Shown here: positions 1 through 8,207 of the stretch, piece by piece
How the letters are laid out: every line of letters begins with the position of its first letter
How positions within the stretch are numbered: the first letter of the stretch is position 1
Assembly: GCA_947494095.1 (NCBI GenBank)
Contig: CANLTI010000018.1
Span: forward strand, 1 to 64,000
From: an uncultured Pseudomonadales bacterium
Lineage (GTDB): Bacteria; Pseudomonadota; Gammaproteobacteria; Pseudomonadales; Cellvibrionaceae
Length of the DNA stretch: 64,000 bases
Direction of reading: 5' to 3'
Made by a program: the position numbers and the translations under genes
Notes under the pieces: model-generated
Database searches by the model: none
What the model saw: only the letters and a program-made list of their open reading frames with translations
What the model was told of the DNA's origin: nothing

Positions 1-573
1 ACCGGCATGCACGCTTAAAACCGTCGGGGATTGATTTCTCGGGCCCTTATGCGTCGGGAACGCGTATGGAGTGCCCACGGATGGCTTGAACGCGCCAGAA
101 AAATTGATACGCGGCGGTGTCACATCAAGGTGTGAAATTTCAGGTAAACACTTGCCAGTACTTGCTGGAAGCACTTGCTAGGACAGGCACTCGTTTTAAT
201 AACCTCCAACCATAACCACTCAAAACTAATATCATTTGATTTTAACAAGCTTACCGGCATGCACGCTTAAAACCGTCGGGGATTGATTTCTCGGGCCCTT
301 ATGCGTCGGGAACGCGTATGGAGTGCCCATGGATGGCTTGAACGCGCCAGAGAAATCGATACGCGGCGGTGCCCACTTACTTACGGTAAAACTCGTTTTA
401 ATAACCCCCAACCATAACCACTCAAAACTAATATCATTTGATTTTAACAAGCTTACCGGCACGCACGCTTAAAACCGACGGGGATTGATTTCTCGGGCCC
501 TTACGTGTCGGGAACGCGTATGGAGTGCCCACGGATGGCTTGAACGCGCCAGTGAAATCGATACGCGGCGGTG
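1..573. repeat. Three-copy repeat array, 119-bp core
   Basis: Three nearly identical 119-bp cores lie at 1-119, 253-371 and 455-573, differing at only a few positions each. The spacers are also related: the segment ending in a run of TTTTAACAAGCTT precedes cores 2 and 3, and a CACATCAA...GACAGGCACT segment follows cores 1 and 3 but not core 2. Within each core TTGATTTCTC near the start pairs with GAGAAATCGAT near the end, so a transcript could fold into a long hairpin. The open frames through it are repeat artefacts with no family resemblance. The array probably continues to the left of the window and stops about 50 bp short of the yicC stop codon. Confidence 0.9.
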
Positions 574-625
574 CCACATCAAAGCATGAAATAAAATCGA
601 ATACTTGCAGAGACAGGCACTTTTT

Positions 626-1486
626 TTATTCAATATTCTGCACCTGCTCACGCATTTGCTCGATAAGCACCTTTAACTCAACCGCTACCTGTGTAACACC
701 ACCCGTAATCGCTTTACTACTAAGGGTATTCGCTTCGCGATTAAACTCTTGCATTAAAAAGTCGAGCCGACGCCCTATTGGCCCTGCTTGCTTTAGCGTG
801 TGCTGCGCCTCGGTTATATGCGTGTCTAATCGATCTAACTCTTCCGCAACATCGGCTTTTTGCGCAATAATAACTAGCTCTTGCGCTAAGCGATCATTAT
901 CCACTTCGACCTGTAAATTCATAATTTTTTGGCTGAGCTTGGCTTGTTGCGCCGCCACTAAATCTGGCATCTGGGCGCGCAGCTCTTTTACATAAATGCT
1001 CATCGAGTGTAAACGCGTCTGAATATGCTGCGCTAAACCTGCACCTTCACGGGCACGGCTAGCTTGTAAAATACCCAAAGTGTCATCCATCATTTGCTGC
1101 GCGGCAGTAGCCAGTTGCTCATCATCAAGCACCTGAGTTTGCAACACCCCTGGCCAACGCAGCGCCTCGAGAGGGTCAACCGCCGCCGCGTTTGGCAGCA
1201 CATGCGCAGCGGTTGTCAGCAATTGCGCTAAAGCCTGCAAGGCTGTCTCATCCACTTGGTGACTATCGCCTTGACCTTGCTGTATAAAAAATGCAATGTC
1301 AACTTTACCACGACCCAACTGGCTTTTAAGCCGATCACGTAAAGCGGTTTCTATTGTTCGCAGGCTATCGGGCAAGCGAAAAGAAGGCTCTAAATAACGG
1401 TGGTTCACACTGCGAATTTCGCAACTTAAATACCCCCATGCATACTTGTGCTGAGTACGCGCAAAGCCTGTCATGCTGTGTGTCAT
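626..1486 (-). CDS. yicC: YicC family endoribonuclease
   Basis: A 286-residue protein of normal family length. The N-terminus MTHSMTGFAR, the following SCEIRSVNHRYLE stretch and the C-terminal block around LDFLMQEFNREANTLSSK are hallmarks of the YicC/YloC family. E. coli YicC is an endoribonuclease linked to small-RNA turnover and stationary-phase or high-temperature growth. It acts in the cytoplasm, probably as an oligomer. It is transcribed divergently from rph with 274 bp between them, the same neighbourhood seen in many gammaproteobacteria, where yicC and the RNase PH gene lie side by side. Assignment is confident; the exact RNA targets cannot be read from sequence. Confidence 0.95.
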   Translation of the reverse strand: MTHSMTGFARTQHKYAWGYLSCEIRSVNHRYLEPSFRLPDSLRTIETALRDRLKSQLGRGKVDIAFFIQQGQGDSHQVDETALQALAQLLTTAAHVLPNAAAVDPLEALRWPGVLQTQVLDDEQLATAAQQMMDDTLGILQASRAREGAGLAQHIQTRLHSMSIYVKELRAQMPDLVAAQQAKLSQKIMNLQVEVDNDRLAQELVIIAQKADVAEELDRLDTHITEAQHTLKQAGPIGRRLDFLMQEFNREANTLSSKAITGGVTQVAVELKVLIEQMREQVQNIE

Positions 1487-1760
1487 AATCGCTCCTAATA
1501 TTTTTTTGTGTATTATGTATTTTATTTTATTTTATTTTATGTTGTGCCGTTTTGTGTAAAACAGAAGCGTCACATGCTTATATTATAAACAGCTAGGCAG
1601 TTTAACGCGCACACCGCTCACCACCAAAGCTTACTGAGCTGGGTTCAAAACTAAGTGCATTGATAGATCATACTTTTACTTGGGCTATATTGCGCCCGCT
1701 GTCATAATATTGCTACGCGTTACTCTTTTATCACCGTACAGTTTAAACCTAGGATACATC
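1487..1760. promoter_or_regulatory. Divergent yicC/rph intergenic region
   Basis: Promoters for both genes must lie here. It holds a run of four to five TTTTA pentamers (about 1519-1540) close to the yicC start, which could be an AT-rich upstream element. I do not see a convincing -35/-10 pair at standard spacing. Confidence 0.4.
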
Positions 1761-2480
1761 ATGCATCGACCCAGCGGCCGCAGCTTTGAGCAGCTTCGAG
1801 CTATTAAAATTACCCGCCATTTTACCAAACACGCCGAAGGCTCGGTACTGATAGAATTTGGCGACACCCGTGTATTGTGTACAGCCAGCGTAAGCAAAGG
1901 TGTACCGCGCTTTTTAAAAGGGCAAGGCAAAGGGTGGTTAACTGCCGAGTACGGCATGCTACCGCGCTCAACCAGCACACGCATGAACCGCGAAGCCGCC
2001 AGAGGCAAGCAAGATGGGCGCACTGTAGAAATACAGCGGTTTATTGGCCGGTCACTGCGTGCAGCCATCGATTTAAATAAACTGGGTGAATTTACCCTTG
2101 TTGTTGATTGTGATGTTATTCAAGCTGACGGCGGCACCCGCACGGCCGCCGTTACCGGCGCTTGCGTAGCTGTTATTGACGCACTTAACCACCTGCAGCG
2201 CCGCGGCACCTTAAAAACAGACCCACTGATCCATATGCTCGCATCAGTGAGTGTCGGTATTTATAAAGGTGTGCCCGTACTGGATTTGGACTACCCCGAA
2301 GACTCTAATGCCGATACCGATATGAATTTAGTGATGACCGAAGAAGGCGGCATTATTGAAATACAAGGCACCGCCGAAAAAGCCCCCTTTAGCGAAGCCC
2401 AATGCCAAGCCATGCTAAGCCTTGGCAAAAAAGGCATTCAAGCATTAATCGCTTTACAACGTGATGCGCTAGCGCAATAG
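1761..2480 (+). CDS. rph: Ribonuclease PH
   Basis: A 239-residue phosphorolytic 3'-5' exoribonuclease that trims tRNA 3' ends, releasing nucleoside diphosphates; it works as a cytoplasmic hexamer. The N-terminus [19 protein letters not shown], the [16 protein letters not shown] block, the RQ/RR RNA-binding region and the [18 protein letters not shown] block with its phosphate- and metal-binding acidic residues are all present. The frame is open 27 codons further upstream, but ATG 1761 gives the standard family length and has AGGA at a suitable distance. Length is normal and no key block is missing. Confidence 0.97.
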   Translation: MHRPSGRSFEQLRAIKITRHFTKHAEGSVLIEFGDTRVLCTASVSKGVPRFLKGQGKGWLTAEYGMLPRSTSTRMNREAARGKQDGRTVEIQRFIGRSLRAAIDLNKLGEFTLVVDCDVIQADGGTRTAAVTGACVAVIDALNHLQRRGTLKTDPLIHMLASVSVGIYKGVPVLDLDYPEDSNADTDMNLVMTEEGGIIEIQGTAEKAPFSEAQCQAMLSLGKKGIQALIALQRDALAQ

Positions 2481-2772
2481 ACTGCCAGCAAAGCTTTGCT
2501 GGTATACACGATTGGGCTGCCAACGGCACAGTGCAGCCCAATGCTACCCCAGCGTCTAATAATGCACTTACGCTTGCGCTATAAGCTCAAACGCTTACAT
2601 TTAACATCAACGCCTGTAGCCTACCACCCCAAAAGATAACACTTTAAATAAATGCTTAAGCGGCTATTTAAGCTATTATTTAAGTCAGTATTTGAGTCGC
2701 TATTTAAGCCGCTATTATAAACAATTATTTAGGCATTCTTTAGGCCATTACCGATAACTATCGAGCACACGC
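2481..2772 (+). other. rph downstream region with two hairpins and AT-rich repeats
   Basis: Just after the rph stop, 2485-2502 is a perfect 18-bp palindrome (CCAGCAAAG/CTTTGCTGG), and 2511-2542 is a 10-bp stem (ATTGGGCTGC/GCAGCCCAAT) with a 12-nt loop. Neither is followed by a T-run, so they may protect the rph 3' end rather than act as intrinsic terminators. From about 2655 to 2735 there are four imperfect copies of CTATTTAAG at 16-20 bp spacing. No gene is seen. Confidence 0.55.
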
Positions 2773-4242
2773 ATGACCACCGCTACCAACACACCTATTG
2801 TTTTTATTCACGGCTATGGCAGTGAGGGCCGTAACACGGCCGCCCATGAAATATACGGTGAGCTACCTCAGCAAATTACACGTAGTCTCGAGCAAGAGGT
2901 TGTCAGTATTAACCTTAGCCGGTGGATATCGCTCAGTGATGGTATTCATTTAGAGGATGTCAGTTTTGCTTTAGAGCGCGCACTAAGATCAGCCAAATAC
3001 CAGCACTTACTCGATCGAGGGTTTCGCTGCATTGTACACAGCACTGGAGCGCTGGTTATTCGGCACTGGCTTAAATATTACAGCCTAAAACCCAGCCCAC
3101 TACAAAAAGTGATTTATTTAGCCGGTGCTTTTTTTGGTAGTGGGCTAGCACACATGGGCATGGGGCAATTCTCGCGCTGGGCACATATTATATTTAAGGG
3201 CACGCAAACAGGCTTGCCCTCGTTGCACAGTTTAGAGTTTGGTGCCAACACCACATTAGATTTACATCAGTATTTTTTACAAACTCATCATATGCTGCGT
3301 GATGATTTTGGGGTTTATGAATACTGCATAATGGGCTCACAAACATTGCCAGCATTACGCATGATACCCAACCGCTATGTTAAAGAAGACTCATCAGATT
3401 GTACGCTGCGCACAGCATCGGCTAATGTCAACTTTAATTATTTTACAATCACTTACATTGAAGGCAACAATTTAAGCGCGCAAACTTTACGCGAGCATAT
3501 TCGTGCGCGCCGTGCTAATAAGCCACTGCCCAATCAGCTCTACCGGCTCACCGCGCAACACCAAGCCAACCAAGTGCCTTATGCGCTACTCTACGAAACA
3601 GCGCATATGGGTAACACCATTGGCATTATGGATGGACGTAAAAATCGTACGCAGGTATTGCCGCGCATTAAAGAGGCCTTAACCTGCAACAACACACCCA
3701 GCGCCCAACAACACCTTATTGATAAATGGCAAAAAGTCACCGAGAAAACATTAGCTCGCGCTGCCAAACTTAAACAGCGCTTAAATGAGTGGAATCCACA
3801 ATCACAATATGAGGCGCATAGCCAAGTGATTTTTCGTGTGCGTGATCAGTTTGGCCGCGATATTAACGCGCATGATATTACCTTCAAAAGCCGCACTAAC
3901 AAGCACAGCTTGGCGCTGCCGCTATTAATCGAAGATAAGATAAAAAATAGCCTAAACAAGGGTAACACAACGTATTACTTTCGCGTGCAGCACTTTGTTA
4001 ATGGTACATTTACGAATCGCTTGGCCAATATAGCGCCCATAACACTCGAGGTAACTGGCATCGAGCCCAATAGTGCGGATATGTATTACCTACCGGTTAT
4101 GCTGCCTTTAAGTGCAAAGGTTTTACGCGATTTAATTCAACCGTTTAAAACCTCTGTCGTTGATATCACTATGCTACGTCTGCCTAGCCAAAAAGTTTTT
4201 TCGTTAACACAGGCTTCTGTTTTACAGGCATCAAGTGTCTAA
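2773..4242 (+). CDS. Alpha/beta-hydrolase (lipase-like) protein
   Basis: A 489-residue protein whose first ~300 residues look like an alpha/beta-hydrolase. The early IVFIHGYGSEGR (about 9-20) is a typical oxyanion-hole strand-turn, and IVHSTGALV places the likely nucleophile Ser90 on the elbow; ETAHMGNTIGIMDG near residue 277 could provide the catalytic His. The elbow reads HSTG rather than the usual GHSMG-type GxSxG, so activity is not certain. There is no signal peptide, so it is probably cytoplasmic. The C-terminal ~150 residues look beta-rich and unrelated to the hydrolase core. Substrate unknown; lipase/phospholipase-like enzymes of marine bacteria are the closest guess. Confidence 0.6.
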   Translation: MTTATNTPIVFIHGYGSEGRNTAAHEIYGELPQQITRSLEQEVVSINLSRWISLSDGIHLEDVSFALERALRSAKYQHLLDRGFRCIVHSTGALVIRHWLKYYSLKPSPLQKVIYLAGAFFGSGLAHMGMGQFSRWAHIIFKGTQTGLPSLHSLEFGANTTLDLHQYFLQTHHMLRDDFGVYEYCIMGSQTLPALRMIPNRYVKEDSSDCTLRTASANVNFNYFTITYIEGNNLSAQTLREHIRARRANKPLPNQLYRLTAQHQANQVPYALLYETAHMGNTIGIMDGRKNRTQVLPRIKEALTCNNTPSAQQHLIDKWQKVTEKTLARAAKLKQRLNEWNPQSQYEAHSQVIFRVRDQFGRDINAHDITFKSRTNKHSLALPLLIEDKIKNSLNKGNTTYYFRVQHFVNGTFTNRLANIAPITLEVTGIEPNSADMYYLPVMLPLSAKVLRDLIQPFKTSVVDITMLRLPSQKVFSLTQASVLQASSV

Positions 4243-4311
4243 TTTACAACATCAAGTTTCTGGTTTACAACATCAAGTTTCTAGTTTACAACATCAAGTT
4301 CTGGTTTACAG
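4221..4311. repeat. 21-bp tandem repeat over a stop codon
   Basis: Four units of TTTACAACATCAAGTTTCTGG (4221-4242, 4243-4263, 4264-4284, 4285-4304) plus a partial fifth. The first, most diverged unit encodes the last codons and stop of the preceding hydrolase gene. The array fills the gap between convergent genes. Confidence 0.9.
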
Positions 4312-4314
4312 TAT

Positions 4315-4863
4315 TTATGACTGATCGTTATTAAGCGCCCAAATACCACTGGCATTGCGCCACGCGCCGCAATAGTCCATACCCATCCCAAAAACATACT
4401 GGTCCGGTACGTCTTTTGCGCTAAAGTTGGCGCGGTATTGTTTGGGTTTGCGGTCATGTACTTTGTTAACCATTACCGCAGAGTAAACATCTGTGGCACC
4501 TTGTGCCATAGCCCAAGTATGTAAGTATTCAAGGGTTTTACCTTCGTCAAAAATATCATCCATCAACAATACTCTTTGACCTTTTAAGCTTAACTCTGGC
4601 TGCGTAATCCAGTGCACATCATCGCCACCTTGCGTTGTATTGCGGTAACGCGTTACACGCAAGGCATCGAGCACTACCGGCATGTTTAATTTAGGTAATA
4701 AATGCCCCGCATAAACCAAGCCACCATGCATTACACATAGCGCTAATAAAGGCTCATCACCTAACGTCTGATTAATTGTGATCGCTTGCTCGGCAATCGC
4801 ATGCGTTATTTCTTGCTCTGTCATTAACAGGTGCGCGCTAGGCCACGGGATATGATCAGCCAT
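4315..4863 (-). CDS. hpt: Hypoxanthine-guanine phosphoribosyltransferase
   Basis: A 182-residue purine-salvage enzyme joining hypoxanthine or guanine to PRPP to give IMP or GMP in the cytoplasm. The PRPP-binding motif VLLMDDIFDEGKTL is at about 98-111 and the CVMHGGLVYAG loop at 43-53. The frame is open 57 codons upstream into the neighbouring channel gene, but ATG 4863 is preceded by AGGA at good spacing and gives the expected N-terminus and length. It lies 61 bp downstream of the MscS-like gene on the same strand and could be co-transcribed. Family assignment is strong; preference between hypoxanthine and guanine cannot be decided. Confidence 0.9.
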   Translation of the reverse strand: MADHIPWPSAHLLMTEQEITHAIAEQAITINQTLGDEPLLALCVMHGGLVYAGHLLPKLNMPVVLDALRVTRYRNTTQGGDDVHWITQPELSLKGQRVLLMDDIFDEGKTLEYLHTWAMAQGATDVYSAVMVNKVHDRKPKQYRANFSAKDVPDQYVFGMGMDYCGAWRNASGIWALNNDQS

Positions 4864-4924
4864 ACAATTCCTACTCTGGTTTAAGGATGGTTCATGAATA
4901 TTGCTTATGCCATAGGCATGCACG

Positions 4925-6037
4925 TCATGAACTAGGTGCCTGATGCGTACTTGCGGGCAATGCAACACCATGGGGTATATGTACCGTAGATGTTGGAAAC
5001 GCACATTCGGCATTATGTCGCTCAATAATATCAATAATTTTAAGCATCACATCTTGCTTGATTTCATGATATTCAATCCAGGCGGTTGTTTTGGTAAAGG
5101 TATAAATAAAGAAATCAAGGCTACTACTATTAAAAGCATCAAAATTAACAATCATCGTTTGGTTTTGATCTATGGCCGAATGATTTTGCAACATCGCTTT
5201 TACATCACTCACAATAGCCGCCATTTTGCCTGCATCATCATAGCGAATACCAATCGTTTCTTTAATGCGACGATTAAGCATGCGCGAAGGGTTTTCGACT
5301 GATATTTGTGTAAAGGTGGCATTAGGCACATACAATGGACGCTTATCAAAAGTACGGATGCGCGTTAACCGCCAGCCAATATCCTCTACCGTGCCTTCAA
5401 TATTTTTGTCTGGTGAGCGAACCCAGTCACCCACCGCAAAAGGGCGGTCTAAATAAATCATCAGCCCCCCAAAAAAGTTAGCCAGTAAATCTTTGGCGGC
5501 AAAACCCACCGCAATACCACCAATACCACCAAAAGCTAACACACCCGAAATACTGTAACCTAATGACTGCAAGACCACTAATGCCGAAGTAATAATAGTT
5601 GAGACGCGCAATAATTTCCCGATAGCCATGGCCGTGGTTTTATCCATTGGCTTACGGGCATAATCTGGGTCGGTAAGGTTATTTTCAGCCCGCTTGATAA
5701 AGCCTACAATAAACCAAACGATCATCATAATTGACAACACTGTACGCGCAGGTGCAATCATGGTGAGTAAATTAACTTCTGTTTGCCTCGCGGCAATGCT
5801 AGCGGCATACGACAGCCCTAAAATCCAGATCATCCACCTCGCTGGGCGATGTAATGCCTCAAACAGGGCGTCGTCCCATAAGCTTTTAGTACTGTGACTG
5901 CGCAATAAAATTTTCGCAATAAAGCGATTAGCAATAAATGCAACACATAATGTTGCTGTCACCACAATAAAAACTTCGACAATCCATAAATAATCTTTAT
6001 CGATAAAACCTTGTAACCAGGTATTTAAAGTTTCCAC
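4925..6037 (-). CDS. MscS-family mechanosensitive channel
   Basis: A 370-residue inner-membrane channel that opens under membrane tension to release solutes after osmotic downshock. Four hydrophobic segments occupy about residues 18-175. The pore helix is rich in Gly/Ala and leads into the family signature FGGLMIYLDRPFAVGDWV. The cytoplasmic beta and alpha/beta vestibule domain follows with the expected RTFDKRPLYVPNATF stretch. The start is GTG 6037, preceded by AAGGGG with a 6-nt spacer. It is of the YbdG/YnaI size class rather than the minimal MscS (286 residues). Confidence 0.9.
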   Translation of the reverse strand: METLNTWLQGFIDKDYLWIVEVFIVVTATLCVAFIANRFIAKILLRSHSTKSLWDDALFEALHRPARWMIWILGLSYAASIAARQTEVNLLTMIAPARTVLSIMMIVWFIVGFIKRAENNLTDPDYARKPMDKTTAMAIGKLLRVSTIITSALVVLQSLGYSISGVLAFGGIGGIAVGFAAKDLLANFFGGLMIYLDRPFAVGDWVRSPDKNIEGTVEDIGWRLTRIRTFDKRPLYVPNATFTQISVENPSRMLNRRIKETIGIRYDDAGKMAAIVSDVKAMLQNHSAIDQNQTMIVNFDAFNSSSLDFFIYTFTKTTAWIEYHEIKQDVMLKIIDIIERHNAECAFPTSTVHIPHGVALPASTHQAPSS

Positions 6038-6125
6038 TTACTGCCCCTTAATAAAATGAGTATCGCTGTTAATTTATTAGCTAACGGCATCATCAGCCAT
6101 TCATTGTACGCTTTAAACGATTATC

Positions 6126-6332
6126 GTCACTATTTAGCCAAACTCACAAACCCCTCTGAGTGTTGATGGGTTATTTTCTGGGCATTTAAGCGCCGGGGCT
6201 TGCAGCAAAAGCAAGAACTAGAAGCGCACCCACATAAAATATGCAGATTAGGCTTTGTAAGAGCGCACAATCGAGAAGCCAGCTATCTAAAGGCTTATAT
6301 AGCGCCCGATTGTAGTGTCTCTTAATAGTTAC
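6126..6332 (-). mobile_element. MITE-like element, copy D
   Basis: A 207-bp non-coding element bounded by GTCACTATTTAG and CTTAATAGTTAC, which are near-perfect inverted repeats. It is flanked by CGATTATC (6118-6125) and AGATTATC (6333-6340), matching at 7 of 8 positions as an 8-bp target duplication. Its interior is the reverse-complement of copy A and shares the GGGTTATTTTCTGGGCATTTAAGCGCC block. It lies between the mscS-like gene and nagZ. Confidence 0.8.
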
Positions 6333-6363
6333 AGATTATCGATTAATAGTTACAGATTATCGA
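6322..6363. repeat. 21-bp tandem duplication
   Basis: The unit TTAATAGTTACAGATTATCGA occurs exactly twice (6322-6342 and 6343-6363). It duplicates the right end of element copy D together with its target duplication, and the second copy carries the nagZ stop codon. Confidence 0.9.
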
Positions 6364-7379
6364 TTATTCACATCGTTAATCGCACGATGGGTTTGTATCC
6401 ACGATGCGGTTTTTTGTAAAGCCTGCCAATTAAAACCCTGTTGCGTGCGCCGCTTATGGGCGCTCAACAAGAGTAATGGCGCCTCATTTGGCACTAAGCC
6501 TTGCCCCTCTAAGCCCTCGATTAAAGCAATGGCGCCATCGGGATTGTTACACATTAGCACCATTGAGCAACCTGCGCTTATAGCCTTGAGGCCGCGCTCG
6601 AGTGGTCCGCCGGCAACTTTTGCAGCAGCCATCGATAAATCATCACTCAATATAGCCCCTGTAAAATTAAGCTGCTGCCTTAAAACCTCTTGCAACCACT
6701 GCTGACTAAAGCCTACCGGGTTTTCACTGATGCAAGGGAAAACAACATGTGCAGGCATAATACCTTGCAGCTGAGGCGCCAATTGTTTAAAAGGCTTTAA
6801 ATCCGTGCCTTCAATATCTCGAAATTCACGGTTATCAACGGCATCTTCTAAATGGGTGTCACCTACAACGCCTCCATGACCAGGAAAGTGCTTACCCACC
6901 GCCGCCATACCTTCATCGGTTAGCCCCTGAATAAATTGACTGGCATATTCGACGATCTCGGCTGGGCTTTCACTAAATGCGCGATCGCCAATCACCAGGC
7001 TCTCTGGGTTAAATCGATCAAGCACGGGGGCAAAGGTAAAATCAATGCCGACTGCCATCAACTCTAGCGCCATTAACTGTGCTGTAGGACCGAGTAAAGC
7101 AGGCGCACTTTTCGCCAGCTTATGCATAGCCGGGATACGAGTAAAACCCTCTCTAAAGCGCTGCACCCTTCCACCTTCATGATCTACAGCAATTAAAATA
7201 TTGGGCTTACACTCTCGTATTTGGCGGTTGAGGTCTATTAATTGCTGTACGTTATCGTAATTGCGCGCAAACAAAATCAAGCCGCCCACTTGTGGATGAG
7301 CAATAATTTCTCGCTCTTGTGCCGTCAAGGTAGTCCCTTGCACATCGAGCATAACGCGCCCTAACTGAGAGTATTTCAC
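6357..7379 (-). CDS. nagZ: Beta-N-acetylhexosaminidase of cell-wall recycling
   Basis: A cytoplasmic GH3 enzyme of about 340 residues that removes GlcNAc from 1,6-anhydro-muropeptides during peptidoglycan recycling. The stretch AVDHEGGRVQRFREGFTRIPAM and the catalytic loop KHFPGHGGVVGDTHLED, with the Asp/His pair used by NagZ, are intact; SDDLSMAAA carries the nucleophile Asp. A TTG two codons upstream is possible, but AAGG sits six nt before GTG 7379, so that start is preferred. It is on the same strand as psrA, 152 bp downstream, an arrangement also known in Pseudomonas. Confidence 0.95.
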   Translation of the reverse strand: MKYSQLGRVMLDVQGTTLTAQEREIIAHPQVGGLILFARNYDNVQQLIDLNRQIRECKPNILIAVDHEGGRVQRFREGFTRIPAMHKLAKSAPALLGPTAQLMALELMAVGIDFTFAPVLDRFNPESLVIGDRAFSESPAEIVEYASQFIQGLTDEGMAAVGKHFPGHGGVVGDTHLEDAVDNREFRDIEGTDLKPFKQLAPQLQGIMPAHVVFPCISENPVGFSQQWLQEVLRQQLNFTGAILSDDLSMAAAKVAGGPLERGLKAISAGCSMVLMCNNPDGAIALIEGLEGQGLVPNEAPLLLLSAHKRRTQQGFNWQALQKTASWIQTHRAINDVNNR

Positions 7380-7427
7380 AGGCAAACCTTAGTGTATTGA
7401 TGTCATCATATTAAAAAATTACTGGTA

Positions 7428-7455
7428 GCTATTTAGTCAGAACTATTTAGTCAGA
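7428..7455. repeat. 14-bp tandem duplication
   Basis: GCTATTTAGTCAGA followed by ACTATTTAGTCAGA, in the gap between psrA and nagZ. The unit recalls the ends of the dispersed MITE-like element, but no matching element is present here. Confidence 0.7.
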
Positions 7456-7531
7456 GCTATCGCTTGGCAAGGGTTTATTAACACCCTCACTGGCCAGCTC
7501 AATAATCATCTCGTGTTTAATTATCGCGTGC

Positions 7532-8161
7532 TCAATCACTTTGTAGCATACCGCTCATCGCCGGCACTAAATATTTGAGCATTTCATCGATTGATACCTC
7601 TTCGGTATCTTTGCCTAGCATAGCGGTTATCGAATCAAAACTTGTTAAAGTAAATAAAGAGGCTCCCAACATAAAATTCATTCGCCAATAAAATTTCATA
7701 CAATCGATATTGGGCGCGGTTGTTTGCAATAATGCAATAAATCGGGTTAGTGTACTGCCGTAGCGCTCGCCGCAATACTCCCGCAAATGCTCTTGCGATT
7801 GTGCGTACGCCATCATCATCAAGCACGCAAAGCGCTCGGGCCGCTCGCCCACTATTTTTTGAGTCGATATAAATGCCTGGCCCATGGCCAGTAATATTTG
7901 ACGTGCGCTGGGCGCATTGCCATTTAAACTTTTACACAAAGCATCAAGATTACTATTTAGCTCTTGGCAAAAAGGTTCTAAAAAACGCGTAAAAACAGCC
8001 TGAATCAGTGCTTTTTTAGAGCCAAAGTGGTAGTTAACAGCCGCCAAATTCACATCGGCCATACTGGTTATGGTACGTAATGATGTCTCAGCAAACCCAC
8101 GCTCAGCAAACAAAAGTGTTGCCGAATGCAAAATCTTATCGACAGTCTCACTATTAGCCAT
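7532..8161 (-). CDS. psrA: TetR-family regulator, PsrA-like
   Basis: A 209-residue regulator with an N-terminal TetR helix-turn-helix (about 5-52; LRTITSMADVNLAAVNYHFGSKKALI includes the recognition helix) and a C-terminal ligand/dimer domain. The N-terminus, including AERGFAETSLR and AVNYHFGSKKALIQAVFTRFLEPFC, closely resembles Pseudomonas PsrA, a fatty-acid-responsive regulator of beta-oxidation and rpoS. The position next to nagZ agrees with Pseudomonas. I saw no clear PsrA operator (GAAAC-GTTTC type) in the short upstream gap, so autoregulation is not supported. It follows yheS by 46 bp and may be read from it. Confidence 0.8.
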   Translation of the reverse strand: MANSETVDKILHSATLLFAERGFAETSLRTITSMADVNLAAVNYHFGSKKALIQAVFTRFLEPFCQELNSNLDALCKSLNGNAPSARQILLAMGQAFISTQKIVGERPERFACLMMMAYAQSQEHLREYCGERYGSTLTRFIALLQTTAPNIDCMKFYWRMNFMLGASLFTLTSFDSITAMLGKDTEEVSIDEMLKYLVPAMSGMLQSD

Positions 8162-8207
8162 TTTAAATCCTTAATTTTTATTTTTGGCACTTACCGGTAA
8201 ATATAAT

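Noticed and set aside
232..651. Open frames of 60-76 codons through the repeat array on the minus strand
   Set aside because: They arise from the repeated 119-bp cores, share the same translated block between copies and have no ribosome site or known family.
8185..8200. TTGGCACTTACCGG as a sigma-54 site between yheS and psrA
   Set aside because: GG is present, but GC is not at the required 10-nt spacing.
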